Shown here piece after piece: positions 1 to 7,645 of a stretch of 36,267 nt of DNA; position 1 is the first letter of the stretch; each line of letters begins with the position of its first letter. Source of the stretch: VGWB01 sp964480945 (lineage in GTDB: Bacteria > Bacteroidota > Ignavibacteria > UBA10030); contig CAYZRX010000035.1 of NCBI GenBank assembly GCA_964480945.1, positions 1 to 36,267 on the forward strand, written 5' to 3'. Both the position numbers and the translations under genes were made by a program. Under the pieces are notes generated by a model. It was not told where the DNA came from. It ran no database searches and worked only from the letters and a program-made list of their open reading frames with translations.

Positions 1-413
1 TCGAACGGGATTTTTGTTCCGGCAAACTCAATCAGGCGTTTCTTAAGCGTCACATATTTCTGCCGCGTTCTAAATTGCTCTGATCGGTCATGGTCCTTGA
101 TTAGTTTATCCACATACGTCAGTACGTCTGCAGCGACAGTGTTGTGATTCACCGCCTCGATATTGAAACCATTTGTTCGGTATCTGTCTCTGGCAGTGTT
201 CAGGAACGATTCAAGATATTGAGATAGCTCCGCCCAGTCAGGGCAGCTGGAGCGAACTTGTCCACGCTCTTTATTCCAGTACCGCTCGAGCACGGTTCTA
301 CCAGTGGAAATGTATTTCACCTTGTGGCGACTTGTCAGTCTAAGGAAAATAGGAACCGTGCGATCCTTACGTTGTTGGTCTTTTCTTATTATATACCTAA
401 AAGTAGCGCGCAT
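1..413 (-). CDS. Tyrosine recombinase/phage integrase, N-terminal part (cut by window edge)
   Basis: Reading the minus strand from an ATG at 411-413 gives 137 uninterrupted codons running off the left edge. The ATG is preceded by a strong Shine-Dalgarno (AGGAGG at about 421-426). The first ~60 residues contain a basic stretch, then VPIFLRLTSRHKVKYISTG and an RYWNKERGQVR segment. This is the pattern of the Arm DNA-binding domain of Bacteroidetes integrases. The following ~70 residues look like the helical core-binding (SAM-like) domain, with a DVLTYVDKLIK helix. The catalytic C-terminal R-H-R-Y domain would lie outside the window, so activity cannot be judged. Established for the family: site-specific integration and excision of mobile elements, often at tRNA 3' ends. 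A tRNA-end-like motif lies 200 bases away at 611-621. Identification is from sequence pattern only. Confidence 0.75.
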   Translation of the reverse strand, partial: MRATFRYIIRKDQQRKDRTVPIFLRLTSRHKVKYISTGRTVLERYWNKERGQVRSSCPDWAELSQYLESFLNTARDRYRTNGFNIEAVNHNTVAADVLTYVDKLIKDHDRSEQFRTRQKYVTLKKRLIEFAGTKIPF

Positions 414-622
414 AAGATGTCCTCCTTCTATAGTACATGACAAGCGAAAAGGCAAAATGTGGACGGATGGTAAAAGATTTGGTAAATCTTTTCGTACAAC
501 ATCATGCTATATCAGGAGGGAAAGCAACACTACAATTTTGCACCGCGAGAGGAATTGCATAACTTGCGGGTAGGTTGAAGATGATGGAAGTTATGTTTTG
601 GGAGAGTCCTGCCCCCGCTACG
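414..622. other. Non-coding stretch upstream of integrase with tRNA-3'-end-like motif
   Basis: No convincing gene is seen between the integrase start and the terminator at 623. The last part (about 605-621) reads GAGTCCTGCCCCCGCTAC. This looks like the T-arm 3' side plus acceptor strand of a tRNA, but no cloverleaf can be built upstream. It may be an attachment-site remnant left by integration into a tRNA gene. The core GCCCCCGCTAC (611-621) recurs exactly at 36220-36230, and with one change at 11876-11886. Confidence 0.4.
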
Positions 623-660
623 AAAAAGAAATGCCCCACATTGATGGGGCATTTCTTTTT
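623..660. terminator. Strong hairpin terminator, bidirectional form
   Basis: A perfect 16-bp inverted repeat has its left arm at 623-638 (AAAAAGAAATGCCCCA), a 6-base loop at 639-644 and its right arm at 645-660. The A-run on one side and T-run on the other make it a plausible intrinsic terminator in both directions. It sits between the end of feoB (minus strand, ending at 767) and the integrase, so it could stop feoB transcripts. A related hairpin with the same leading motif is at 11886-11927. Confidence 0.8.
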
Positions 661-766
661 CTGTGTGATTGACAGAGATTCGGGTTCAGGCTGAATGTTT
701 GTTATCGAACTTGAGAGACGTTTGGTCGGGATCCTGCCTCCGGTACAAGAAACGGCCCGCTATGCT

Positions 767-3049
767 CTACAGCAATCGTCCCACTTGGTACACCACCACA
801 CCTGCTGCCACCGAAATGACCAGCAACAGCCCGACGCTGAATGCCGTCCACCGCCAGGAGCTCGTCTCTTGATGAATGGCCCCCACCGTCGCCGCGCACG
901 GGATAAACGTCACCTGCATAACCAGGAAGGCAAGCGCCGCTGCCGGCGTGACTGTTGCAGCAAGAGATCCCAAGTTGTTTCCGTGATAGAGCACTCCCAA
1001 TGTCGCAATGGTGTTCTCTTTGGCAACCACGCTGGTCAGCAGTGCCACGATCATCCGCCAATCCAGGCCCATCCAGGCTCCGAAGGGAGCGAGAAAGTGC
1101 CCGACGCTCGCCAGATAACTCGTCTCCAGATCGCCTTCCGGAAGAACCGAAAAGAGCCAGACCAATATCGAGACGACAACGATGATGCTTCCGGCCTTCT
1201 TCAAAAACTCCAACGAGCGCTGCCAGACGGACAAACCGATGGTGCGGGCGTTCGGCAGGTGATAGAGCGGCATTTCCATGATGAAGGCGACATGTTCTCC
1301 TCCCAGCACCAGTTCGTGGAGAGCGTACCCGATCCCCACCAAGAGCAGCAGATTCAACCCAATCACGCCGAGAGATACCCACCCGGCCGCAGCGCCAAAG
1401 AAAAGGGGCGTGAGCACCGCCAACACCGTGAGGCGAGCGGTGCAGGGTACCAAGGGTGTCAACAGGATCGTCAGGAGACGAGCGCGGGGGGACTCAATGA
1501 TGCGAGAGCACAACACGCCCGGCACGTTGCAGCCAGAGCCCACGCACAGCGGCACGAATGACTTGCCGTGGAGCCCCATCCAGTGCATGAAGCGATCCAT
1601 CACATACGCGGCTCGTGCCATATAGCCCACATCTTCAAACAGCCCCAGCGCCGCGAAGAAAATCAGTAAGATTGGCAAAAACGTCAACACCAATCCAGCC
1701 CCTGGAACAACGGCATCTGTCAGCAAGCCGGCGAACCACCAGGGTGCACCGGAGAGTGCCTCGCGCAAGGACTCCGCTCCGGCCTGGATCAGGTGCTCGT
1801 TCATCCATCTCTGCAGCGGCGCACCCACACCGTACGTAAGCCAGAAGATCACGCCCAACACTCCAAGGAGTAACATTATTCCCCAGACAGGATGTGTGGC
1901 AATGCGGTCTACTCGCTCCGTCACCGTGATCTGCCCGGCGCGAGGCCGCGTCACCGCCGCCCGCACCATGCGTTCGATCCATTCGTATCGGCCAGCTGAA
2001 ATAGCCAGGACAGCGTCTTCGTGCGCTTTCAGGATCTCGTGCACCTGGGCCCAATGTGCTTCGCCCAGACGTTCTCGCACGATCTGCGTGATTTGTTCAT
2101 CCCCTTCGAACAGCTTGAGCGCTACCCAATTGGGCGGGTAGGGTGCCGGCGTGTGATCGGCGATGATCTGCCGTAGCTGGGCCAGCACCGCCCTGTGATC
2201 CTCGCGGATTTCAGGACGCTGCGGCGCATAGGTGCATCTCTGACGCGCGACACGCTCGACAGCCTGGACCAACTCTTGCACGCCCTGATTCTTGGTGGCG
2301 ACCATTGGTACGACCGGCAGACCGAGGGCGGCTTCCAGAACGTGAGGCTCGACACGAATGCCCTGTTGTTCCGCCACGTCCATCATATTCAGGCCCAACA
2401 CAACCGGCGCAGGTAGCGCCAACAACTCGGTCAGCAGGTACAGATTGCGCTCGAGCGCAGACGCGTCCACGATATCTACCACGACGTCAGGCCGTTCAGT
2501 CAGGATATAGTCCCGTGCAATCCGCTCTTCCGGCGAGTTGGCCGTCAGGCTGTACGTACCCGGCAAGTCCACGATTTGCAGCGTGATGTCCCCATGCTGA
2601 TACAGGCCGCTCTTGTGCTCGACGGTTTTCCCCGGCCAGTTGCCTACATGCTGCGTGAGGCCAGTCAGTGAATTGAACACAGTGGACTTGCCCGCGTTCG
2701 GCTGTCCCGCGAGCGCTACCCTCATTGCGCCGGGTGGAGTGCTCGGCTTGCACTGAATGGGTGTCACCTGCACTTTGGCTGCCTCACCACACCCAAGCGC
2801 GACTTGTGTTCCGCGCACAGCGACAATGATCGTCCCGTGGCCGAGGTTCTGGATGATCTCCACCTCGGCGTTCACCGTAAAGCCCAGCGCCCCCATACGG
2901 CTCATAAGTCTTTGGCCGCCGCGTAGGCCTCGCACGATGGCACGCGTGCCGGATGCGAGTTCACTCAATGCCGTCAAAGCAGCCCCTTCTCCTCGTGGCG
3001 CCTGGGCCATCGATGCTGAAAGGTGGATGGGCTTTTCCCGTTCTGACAT
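767..3049 (-). CDS. feoB: Fused FeoA-FeoB ferrous iron transporter
   Basis: This 760-residue protein imports Fe(II) across the inner membrane, driven or regulated by an N-terminal GTPase. An SH3-like FeoA domain occupies about residues 25-97. It is followed by the G domain: G1 GQPNAGKST at about 115-123, then DLPGTYSL (G3) and NMMD (G4). After the helical GDI-like part come the membrane helices with the GSGCNVPG and VVAKENT segments typical of FeoB gates. A TTG at 3062-3064 would add five residues, but the ATG at 3047-3049 is chosen because GGAGGAG lies just upstream inside that extension. FeoA and FeoB are usually separate genes, and the fusion is seen in some lineages. It stands alone, with bacterioferritin upstream on the same strand, suggesting an iron-homeostasis block. 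No Fur box was seen directly upstream. Confidence 0.96.
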   Translation of the reverse strand: MSEREKPIHLSASMAQAPRGEGAALTALSELASGTRAIVRGLRGGQRLMSRMGALGFTVNAEVEIIQNLGHGTIIVAVRGTQVALGCGEAAKVQVTPIQCKPSTPPGAMRVALAGQPNAGKSTVFNSLTGLTQHVGNWPGKTVEHKSGLYQHGDITLQIVDLPGTYSLTANSPEERIARDYILTERPDVVVDIVDASALERNLYLLTELLALPAPVVLGLNMMDVAEQQGIRVEPHVLEAALGLPVVPMVATKNQGVQELVQAVERVARQRCTYAPQRPEIREDHRAVLAQLRQIIADHTPAPYPPNWVALKLFEGDEQITQIVRERLGEAHWAQVHEILKAHEDAVLAISAGRYEWIERMVRAAVTRPRAGQITVTERVDRIATHPVWGIMLLLGVLGVIFWLTYGVGAPLQRWMNEHLIQAGAESLREALSGAPWWFAGLLTDAVVPGAGLVLTFLPILLIFFAALGLFEDVGYMARAAYVMDRFMHWMGLHGKSFVPLCVGSGCNVPGVLCSRIIESPRARLLTILLTPLVPCTARLTVLAVLTPLFFGAAAGWVSLGVIGLNLLLLVGIGYALHELVLGGEHVAFIMEMPLYHLPNARTIGLSVWQRSLEFLKKAGSIIVVVSILVWLFSVLPEGDLETSYLASVGHFLAPFGAWMGLDWRMIVALLTSVVAKENTIATLGVLYHGNNLGSLAATVTPAAALAFLVMQVTFIPCAATVGAIHQETSSWRWTAFSVGLLLVISVAAGVVVYQVGRLL

Positions 3050-3148
3050 CTGCGTCTCCTCCAACCTCTAAAGAGGATCATTTGGGGTAACACAAGTCTG
3101 GCTCAGTTCCTGCAGCTCGACCAAGACATCACTTCCCCGTCCCGAAGG

Positions 3149-3187
3149 TCATGAAGTGATCCCTTTGCCGAAGGCATCACTTCGTGA
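3149..3187. repeat. Imperfect inverted repeat in feoB upstream region
   Basis: TCATGAAGTGAT (3149-3160) is matched by the inverted ATCACTTCGTGA (3176-3187) with one mismatch, around a 15-base centre. It is followed directly by GACGGGA, a half-site seen again in the palindrome array at 11962-12040. It may be an intergenic palindromic repeat or an operator; nothing decides between these. Confidence 0.55.
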
Positions 3188-3223
3188 CGGGAGATGGTTC
3201 CGCTCTCTGTTCCGCTTTCCGAA

Positions 3224-3292
3224 TCCCGCTCAGGAGGGGAATCCTGAGAAGCGGGAAATCCCGCCCAGGATCGGAATCCCTGAAAGGCGGGA
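3224..3292. repeat. Tandem hairpins, intergenic palindromic repeat family
   Basis: There are two hairpins in a row. The first pairs TCCCGCTCAGGA (3224-3235) with TCCTGAGAAGCGGGA (3242-3256), with a small bulge. The second pairs TCCCGCC (3259-3265) with GGCGGGA (3286-3292) and has extra pairing inside its loop. The second hairpin plus the trailing CTT matches an element at 11993-12015. No coding potential is recognised in 3065-3459 beyond these repeats. Confidence 0.6.
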
Positions 3293-3459
3293 CTTCGCCA
3301 AAGGGGTCTTCGGACGTGACCTTCGGAGAAAGAAATCCTGAGCGCGATCTGAGTGCACCAACAAGATGAATTTTCGCCTGACGTCGCGGGGGCGTGGCAT
3401 ATGCTGGCGCACATCGATGGAGCCGTGATGGCGTTCACTGGAGAGAAGTCGCAGGTTCC

Positions 3460-3924
3460 TCACAATTGGTTGGAAAGGTAATGGTCGAGACCCATCTGGT
3501 CGATTTGTGCGCGCTGGATTTCGTTCCAATCCAAATGGGCTTCTTCCATCTTTAGTATGCCTGTGAGCAAATCCGCTGTTGCTTGATCCGCAACTTCACC
3601 TGCCAAGGCTATAGCGTTGTTGTATGCACGAATCGCATCAAGCTCGGCCTGTTGATCGTTGCTCACGATTTCAAGGACCGTCTTGCCGATCTTGATAGGA
3701 TTGAGCTTGAAAACAACGGGGATGCCTTCCAGAAACAGGATTCGCTGGATGAGTGATTCCGCGTGATGCATTTCCTCCTTTGCCTGTTTCTCGATGGCCT
3801 TGTGGAGCTTCTCATAGCCCCAAGCGTCGCACATCTCCGAGTGAACCATGTATTGGCTGATGGCTGTGAGTTCGTCAGCCAGGAGGTCGTTGAGTGTTGC
3901 GATGACTTTCTCGTTGCCTTTCAT
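3460..3924 (-). CDS. bfr: Bacterioferritin
   Basis: This 154-residue ferritin-like four-helix protein oxidises Fe(II) at a di-iron centre and stores iron in a 24-subunit shell in the cytoplasm. All di-iron ligands of the Bfr family can be placed: Glu18, Glu51 and His54 (EEMHH), Glu94, and Glu127 with His130 (MEEAH). Met52, the axial haem ligand that marks bacterioferritin rather than ferritin, is present. Length and the C-terminal MGLDHYL segment fit the E. coli type. The start is the ATG at 3922-3924 with AAGGAGA nine bases upstream; an in-frame upstream extension lacks family similarity. It is encoded on the same strand as feoB, separated by the palindromic repeats. Confidence 0.95.
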   Translation of the reverse strand: MKGNEKVIATLNDLLADELTAISQYMVHSEMCDAWGYEKLHKAIEKQAKEEMHHAESLIQRILFLEGIPVVFKLNPIKIGKTVLEIVSNDQQAELDAIRAYNNAIALAGEVADQATADLLTGILKMEEAHLDWNEIQRAQIDQMGLDHYLSNQL

Positions 3925-4288
3925 ACTGTATCTCCTTGTTTTGTGCGTGAGCGTATGCAATGAAGGCATCTTTTGCATCTGTACGGTGATGGGGGATAGA
4001 CACAACGTCATAAATCTACTGCAGCACAGATTGAAAGACAAACTGTCTCGTGGTGAATGGCTTGATGGCTACACGAACAGAGCCTTTCGATGGCGTCCAG
4101 AGCGTCACCGCAAGCTTTTCGCAGTTCTGCCACTCCATCAATATGCAGCCAACCCAAATGGCGTGAAGCTTGTGAACCGGCTCACGATAAGCCCGCGAGC
4201 GCCATTCTCTCGCTTGTTGTACCGCTCAACGATGGCTGCTGCCTGTTGTCAGAGGAACAATTTGCAGCACAAGGGACCTCTCAGGCTG
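3925..4288. other. Intergenic stretch, no recognised gene
   Basis: Between bfr and the DsrE-like gene nothing could be assigned. A plus-strand open frame crosses it but begins antisense inside bfr, lacks a ribosome binding site and resembles no family I know. Confidence 0.4.
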
Positions 4289-4588
4289 TCAGTAGTCGAG
4301 GGATAGAATTCTCCCCTTCGTGAACGAAGAGAAAAGATCCCTTTCGGCAACTCGGACGCCTGGTCGGAGATCGCGCTGCTCGATTCCTGCAACTTTCATG
4401 CAAGTGGGACAGGCCAGTACCACCACTTTCAATTCGGCGAGACGCGCGAGGAGCTCGTGCAGTGTGGGAAAGCCCTCCATACTAACATCCTTTGCTGTCG
4501 AAGTCAGGACTTTCACAGCCTCGATATCGCAGTACACGAGGACATCCTTGTGTGCCTCGGCCATGGTGACAGCCATTTTCAGAGCCAT
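4289..4588 (-). CDS. DsrE-family protein, N-terminus disrupted by apparent frameshift
   Basis: The 99-residue open frame has the DsrE/DsrF-like fold pattern: MALKMAVTMAEAHKDVLVYCDIEAV, a central ACPTCMKVAG with a CxxC, and a C-terminal RVAERDLF segment. The open frame continues upstream without a usable start codon through IHISHGTDSPHRLLMALKMA, which is the normal N-terminus of the family. The only good start is an ATG at 4710-4712 behind GGAGGAG, in another frame (MKTASLLTLF...). A one-base shift near the AAAAGGG run at 4685-4690 would restore a protein of about 140 residues. So this is either a frameshifted gene or an assembly error. DsrE-like proteins take part in sulfur transfer or redox chemistry. 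Here it ends the minus-strand Mrp/DUF5320 run. Confidence 0.7.
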   Translation of the reverse strand: MALKMAVTMAEAHKDVLVYCDIEAVKVLTSTAKDVSMEGFPTLHELLARLAELKVVVLACPTCMKVAGIEQRDLRPGVRVAERDLFSSFTKGRILSLDY

Positions 4589-4890
4589 GAGAAGTCGGTG
4601 AGGGCTGTCCGTTCCATGAGAGATGTGAATGAAGACCCCATCTTGTCTAGGAGCAGACTGCGATTCACCAGCGGAGCTGGACGAAAAGGGTGAGAAGTGA
4701 TGCAGTTTTCATGAGCTCCTCCATTATTGGTATAGCTTGTTTTGGCGACGCGTGAGGCATCACATTGACCTCACACGAATTACTCCGAGTTGTTTCTTCC
4801 AAAGAAAGAGGCCAAGCATCCCTTCCTGCCACAGATGGCGATAAGAGCAGAACCCTCTTTGCGTTTCTCTGTTTCGCCCGTGATCATCAT

Positions 4891-5115
4891 TCAGTTGTAG
4901 AATCTCTTTCCTTTCCCTGGGCCGCCGTAGCGGTTTCCGCGACCGCCGCCGCGCGGTCTTCCGCCGCGTCCAACTCCGTACATTACTTCCTTTGTTTCCT
5001 CGGGTCGGCTTTCAGCTCCCGGTTCACGAACGGGTTGCGTATCGAACCAACGACCCCTTCTTCTGCCTGCGAAAAAGCCTTGACCAGAAAGTCCTCTTTT
5101 GTCTTGATTTGGCAT
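4891..5115 (-). CDS. Small Gly/Arg-rich DUF5320-type protein
   Basis: This 74-residue protein begins MPNQDKRGLSGQGFFAGRRRG, a degenerate version of the MPRGDGTGPxGxGPxTGRGxG start of DUF5320 proteins. It ends in a glycine/arginine-rich tail (GRGGRPRGGGRGNRYGG). The ATG at 5113-5115 has AGGAGG five bases upstream. It follows the Mrp ATPase by 9 bases on the same strand. A clearer homologue lies in the sigma54 operon at 15227. The function of DUF5320 is unknown; it is commonly found beside NifX-like and Mrp/MinD proteins in anaerobes, which is also the case here. The conserved glycine pattern is weaker than in the 15227 copy. Confidence 0.7.
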   Translation of the reverse strand: MPNQDKRGLSGQGFFAGRRRGRWFDTQPVREPGAESRPEETKEVMYGVGRGGRPRGGGRGNRYGGPGKGKRFYN

Positions 5116-5124
5116 TACGACCTC

Positions 5125-5946
5125 CTACTGTTGTGAATGGAGTTGCGTCCGAATCCGTTCAACAATGGACATAAATGATTTCGCCACTTCGGAGTCCTTT
5201 TTCTCTGTAACAATAGGGGAGCCTTTGTCGCTAAGAATCCTTGCATCGATATCGATCGGAATTGAACCAAGAAATGTTGCTCGGTGATCTTGCGCTAATT
5301 TCTTACCGCCCCCTTTTCCGAAGATGTCGATTTCTTTTCCACAATGAGGGCAAAGCAAGCCAGACATGTTTTCCACGATTCCAATGAGCGGTATTTGCAG
5401 CTCTTCTGCCATCGTTACCGCACGATCCGCGTCCATCACGGACACTTCCTGGGGAGTTGTGACGATAACGGCGTAATGCGGTTTCATTTGCTGACCTATG
5501 GAGAGTATTTCATCGCCTGTTCCGGGAGGCAGGTCTGCAATCATGTAATCAAGCTCTCCCCATTCAACATCAGCCAAGAATTGATGTATGACTTTCGATC
5601 GCATTGGTCCTCGCCAAATAAGCGGTTGTCCTTTCCTCAGGAGACCAGCCATGGAGATCATTTTTACCCCATGTTTCTCGAAGGGGAGCATTCGATCATT
5701 CATTACCATCGGATGGCCGTCCACACCAAGCATCTTAGCCACATTTGGACCCGTGATATCCGCATCGAGAACTCCCGTAGAAAATCCTTGTTCGTGAAAC
5801 CCGTATGCAAGATTTACGGCGACGGTGGTTTTTCCAACTCCGCCCTTCCCGCTGAATACAGCAATCCGATGTTTTATCTTTGATATAGTCTCGGAGATTC
5901 TTTTCGCTTCCTCTTCAAATGCCTTTTGTTTTTCTACATCAGTCAT
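5125..5946 (-). CDS. mrp: Mrp/NBP35-family P-loop ATPase, Fe-S cluster carrier
   Basis: This 273-residue cytoplasmic SIMIBI-class ATPase is of the Mrp/ApbC/NBP35 group, which binds and transfers [4Fe-4S] clusters. Visible features are the deviant Walker A GKGGVGKTT at about residues 33-41, the LDADITGPNVAKMLG switch segment, DLPPGTGDE (Walker B region) and the ENMSGLLCPHCG motif whose CxxC bridges the cluster between two subunits. The N-terminal DUF59 domain found in some Mrp proteins is missing; a free-standing DUF59 protein is encoded at 29075. The ATG overlaps the stop codon of the DUF89 gene (ATGA), indicating translational coupling. The DUF5320 gene follows within 10 bases. Confidence 0.93.
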   Translation of the reverse strand: MTDVEKQKAFEEEAKRISETISKIKHRIAVFSGKGGVGKTTVAVNLAYGFHEQGFSTGVLDADITGPNVAKMLGVDGHPMVMNDRMLPFEKHGVKMISMAGLLRKGQPLIWRGPMRSKVIHQFLADVEWGELDYMIADLPPGTGDEILSIGQQMKPHYAVIVTTPQEVSVMDADRAVTMAEELQIPLIGIVENMSGLLCPHCGKEIDIFGKGGGKKLAQDHRATFLGSIPIDIDARILSDKGSPIVTEKKDSEVAKSFMSIVERIRTQLHSQQ

Positions 5947-6824
5947 GATATGTCCGCTTTGTTACGAGTTTTCTTGTGTTGATTGTAGAGCAGAACCCCA
6001 TGGCCCACGGCATACCCGGAGCGCTCTGCAATGACTTCGCATTTGATTCTGAAGATGAAGTAGATGGGCCTCGTTTCATCCATCAGTGTTTCATAGTTGC
6101 CCTGACCCTTTGCGATCACGATGTCGGCTTTCTCGTACAGCTCCAGAAATTCCCGCGTGCATTCCTTCAGATCTGTCCCGGCAATCGTGCTTCCGCTCTC
6201 GATGACGGTACACATGGCATCGATGCCAATTCTTTTTGCATCTTCGAGGGTAATGTCGTTCAGGACCGGTCTTGACCGGACGGCGAATATCACGGTTCGT
6301 GGCAACAACTCAGCGATCAGAAATTTGTCGAACAATGCTTCCTCATAATTATCGCCGATGTAAAGAATCAATTCGGCTTCTTTCAGGTCCTCTTTGAAGC
6401 GCGGAAGCACGGACAGATCAATGTTGTTTGAAGTCATGTGATTGATTTCACGCTCGATGTCGAACTTCGGATTGGCGCCAAGATCTATGATATTTCCGAC
6501 AATAGCGGCTCGTATGGCAACGTCAAGCTTGTCCTGCGAGCCATCCACCAATGCTCTGACATATGGGAGATACTGTTCGACTGTTGTCCTATTCTTTTCT
6601 TTGATGCTTTCGTATGGGTTTGCCACACCCAGATGCTTTTCAACAATCGACTGAATTGTTCCAGAAAACATCGGGGCGGTGTCATTCATATCAATGTCGT
6701 CTACTGCTCTGCAGACCTCCTTGACGATACTCAGCTGAAGGTCCTTGTTACCATGTGCGAGAATCTTTGAAGCACTGCAGGCTTGATTCACTATGCAAGG
6801 AATACACCGTAGGTCGAACAACAT
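5943..6824 (-). CDS. DUF89 (ARMT1-like) damage-control phosphatase family protein
   Basis: This 293-residue protein starts MLFDLRCIPCIVNQA, with the CxxC typical of the prokaryotic DUF89 subgroup. The DUF89 metal site is visible as YIGDNYEEALFDKFLI (family: DNAGEivFD) and the AKGQGNYETL motif. Family members are metal-dependent phosphatases proposed to remove damaged phosphometabolites. The substrate here cannot be read from the sequence. The ATG at 6822-6824 is preceded by GAAGGTGAAG. The longer open frame upstream runs through an unrelated thioesterase stub and is rejected. The stop overlaps the mrp start by the ATGA arrangement, so the two are one operon. Confidence 0.85.
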   Translation of the reverse strand: MLFDLRCIPCIVNQACSASKILAHGNKDLQLSIVKEVCRAVDDIDMNDTAPMFSGTIQSIVEKHLGVANPYESIKEKNRTTVEQYLPYVRALVDGSQDKLDVAIRAAIVGNIIDLGANPKFDIEREINHMTSNNIDLSVLPRFKEDLKEAELILYIGDNYEEALFDKFLIAELLPRTVIFAVRSRPVLNDITLEDAKRIGIDAMCTVIESGSTIAGTDLKECTREFLELYEKADIVIAKGQGNYETLMDETRPIYFIFRIKCEVIAERSGYAVGHGVLLYNQHKKTRNKADIS

Positions 6825-6861
6825 CGTTTCTTCACCTTCGCGAGGTTTGAACAACGAGGAG

Positions 6862-7017
6862 CTACGCATTCGATATCTGCCGACAATACCCGCTTGCAGG
6901 TATGTAAAAAGTTTTCCCGTGCTCGTTTGGTACGCGTTTGAACTGTAGCTGTAATCCATGTTCGTTCGACGGGCCGCATGCGAAGCACGTCGAATGCAAT
7001 GTCCTGGTCTTGGCCAT
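6862..7017 (-). pseudogene. Truncated PaaI/hotdog thioesterase-like N-terminus
   Basis: A 51-codon frame starts at the ATG at 7015-7017 behind AGGAGC and reads STCFACGPSNEHGLQLQFKR. This is the characteristic N-terminal segment of a group of hotdog-fold thioesterases (CFxCGPxNPxGL). It stops after about 50 residues, before the hotdog core. The following bases run directly into the DUF89 gene, so most of the domain is deleted. It is classed as a remnant; a short functional peptide is less likely. Confidence 0.55.
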
Positions 7018-7036
7018 GAGAATATTGCTCCTGTGG

Positions 7037-7582
7037 TCAGGGGAGGAGAACTGCCATTGCAACGACAGAGGTCCACCGGCCGTCGTTGCTCCCTTCCGCT
7101 GACTGGGTAATGTTGTACGTCTTCAGGATTCTGCCGCTCATCTTGTAATATTTCTCGCGCTGATTCCAATCAACCGCAGGGTCAAATTCCACGCCGAGCG
7201 TTGTCGCGAGCATCGTCGCGGCGAGGTCCTCCGCATATTCCCCAGCACGTTCATCCGTTTCGCCAAACGCGTGGTGCTCCGAGAGATATCCGTACGCCGA
7301 CTCATCGACAGGTTGGGCAGCACCGATCGAGGCAGCGATCAGACGATTGGGTTCGTTCGTAGCATTACGGGCCATGACAACGAAGGTAATTGATCCCGGT
7401 TCGAGCAGTTTCATGCCTTCCGATGCCGCGATCCGACGACACCCCGGTGGAAGGATACTGGAGACACTTACGAGGTTGCATCGTTCGACCCCCGCACTGC
7501 GCAGCGCTGACTCAAATGATTGGAGGTAGTCTTTGTGGCGCCCAATACCTTTTGTGAAAAAAACGTTCTGCGGTACGAACAT
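7037..7582 (-). CDS. pdaD: Pyruvoyl-dependent arginine decarboxylase
   Basis: This 181-residue proenzyme self-cleaves into beta and alpha chains and decarboxylates arginine to agmatine, feeding polyamine synthesis. The cleavage region LVSVSSILPPGC is at about residues 37-48, with the serine that becomes the pyruvoyl group at 41/42. Other family features are the N-terminal FFTKGIGRHKDYLQSFE, the SIGAAQP segment and the C-terminal DGRWTSVVAMAVLLP. Length fits the PvlArgDC family (about 160-195). The ATG at 7580-7582 has GAGAGG upstream; an in-frame extension of 20 residues is not family-like. It sits at the head of the thioesterase stub - DUF89 - mrp - DUF5320 run, about 60 bases after the PLP enzyme gene. 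Confidence 0.9.
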   Translation of the reverse strand: MFVPQNVFFTKGIGRHKDYLQSFESALRSAGVERCNLVSVSSILPPGCRRIAASEGMKLLEPGSITFVVMARNATNEPNRLIAASIGAAQPVDESAYGYLSEHHAFGETDERAGEYAEDLAATMLATTLGVEFDPAVDWNQREKYYKMSGRILKTYNITQSAEGSNDGRWTSVVAMAVLLP

Positions 7583-7645
7583 CGATTGCCTCTCGTATGC
7601 CACTGCGATTGACGCGTAGCAGTTGAATGATGGGCGCCTCAAGCG

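Noticed and set aside
605..625. A complete tRNA gene
   Set aside because: Only the 3' end resembles a tRNA. No acceptor 5' strand, D-arm or anticodon arm can be placed upstream.
695..1561. Long plus-strand open frame of 288 codons opposite feoB
   Set aside because: It is antisense to a clear feoB reading frame, lacks a ribosome binding site and has a Gln/Arg/His-rich composition typical of GC-rich shadows.
3848..4306. 152-codon plus-strand frame between bfr and the DsrE-like gene
   Set aside because: It begins antisense in bfr, has no ribosome binding site and no similarity that I recognise; kept only as an unassigned intergenic stretch.
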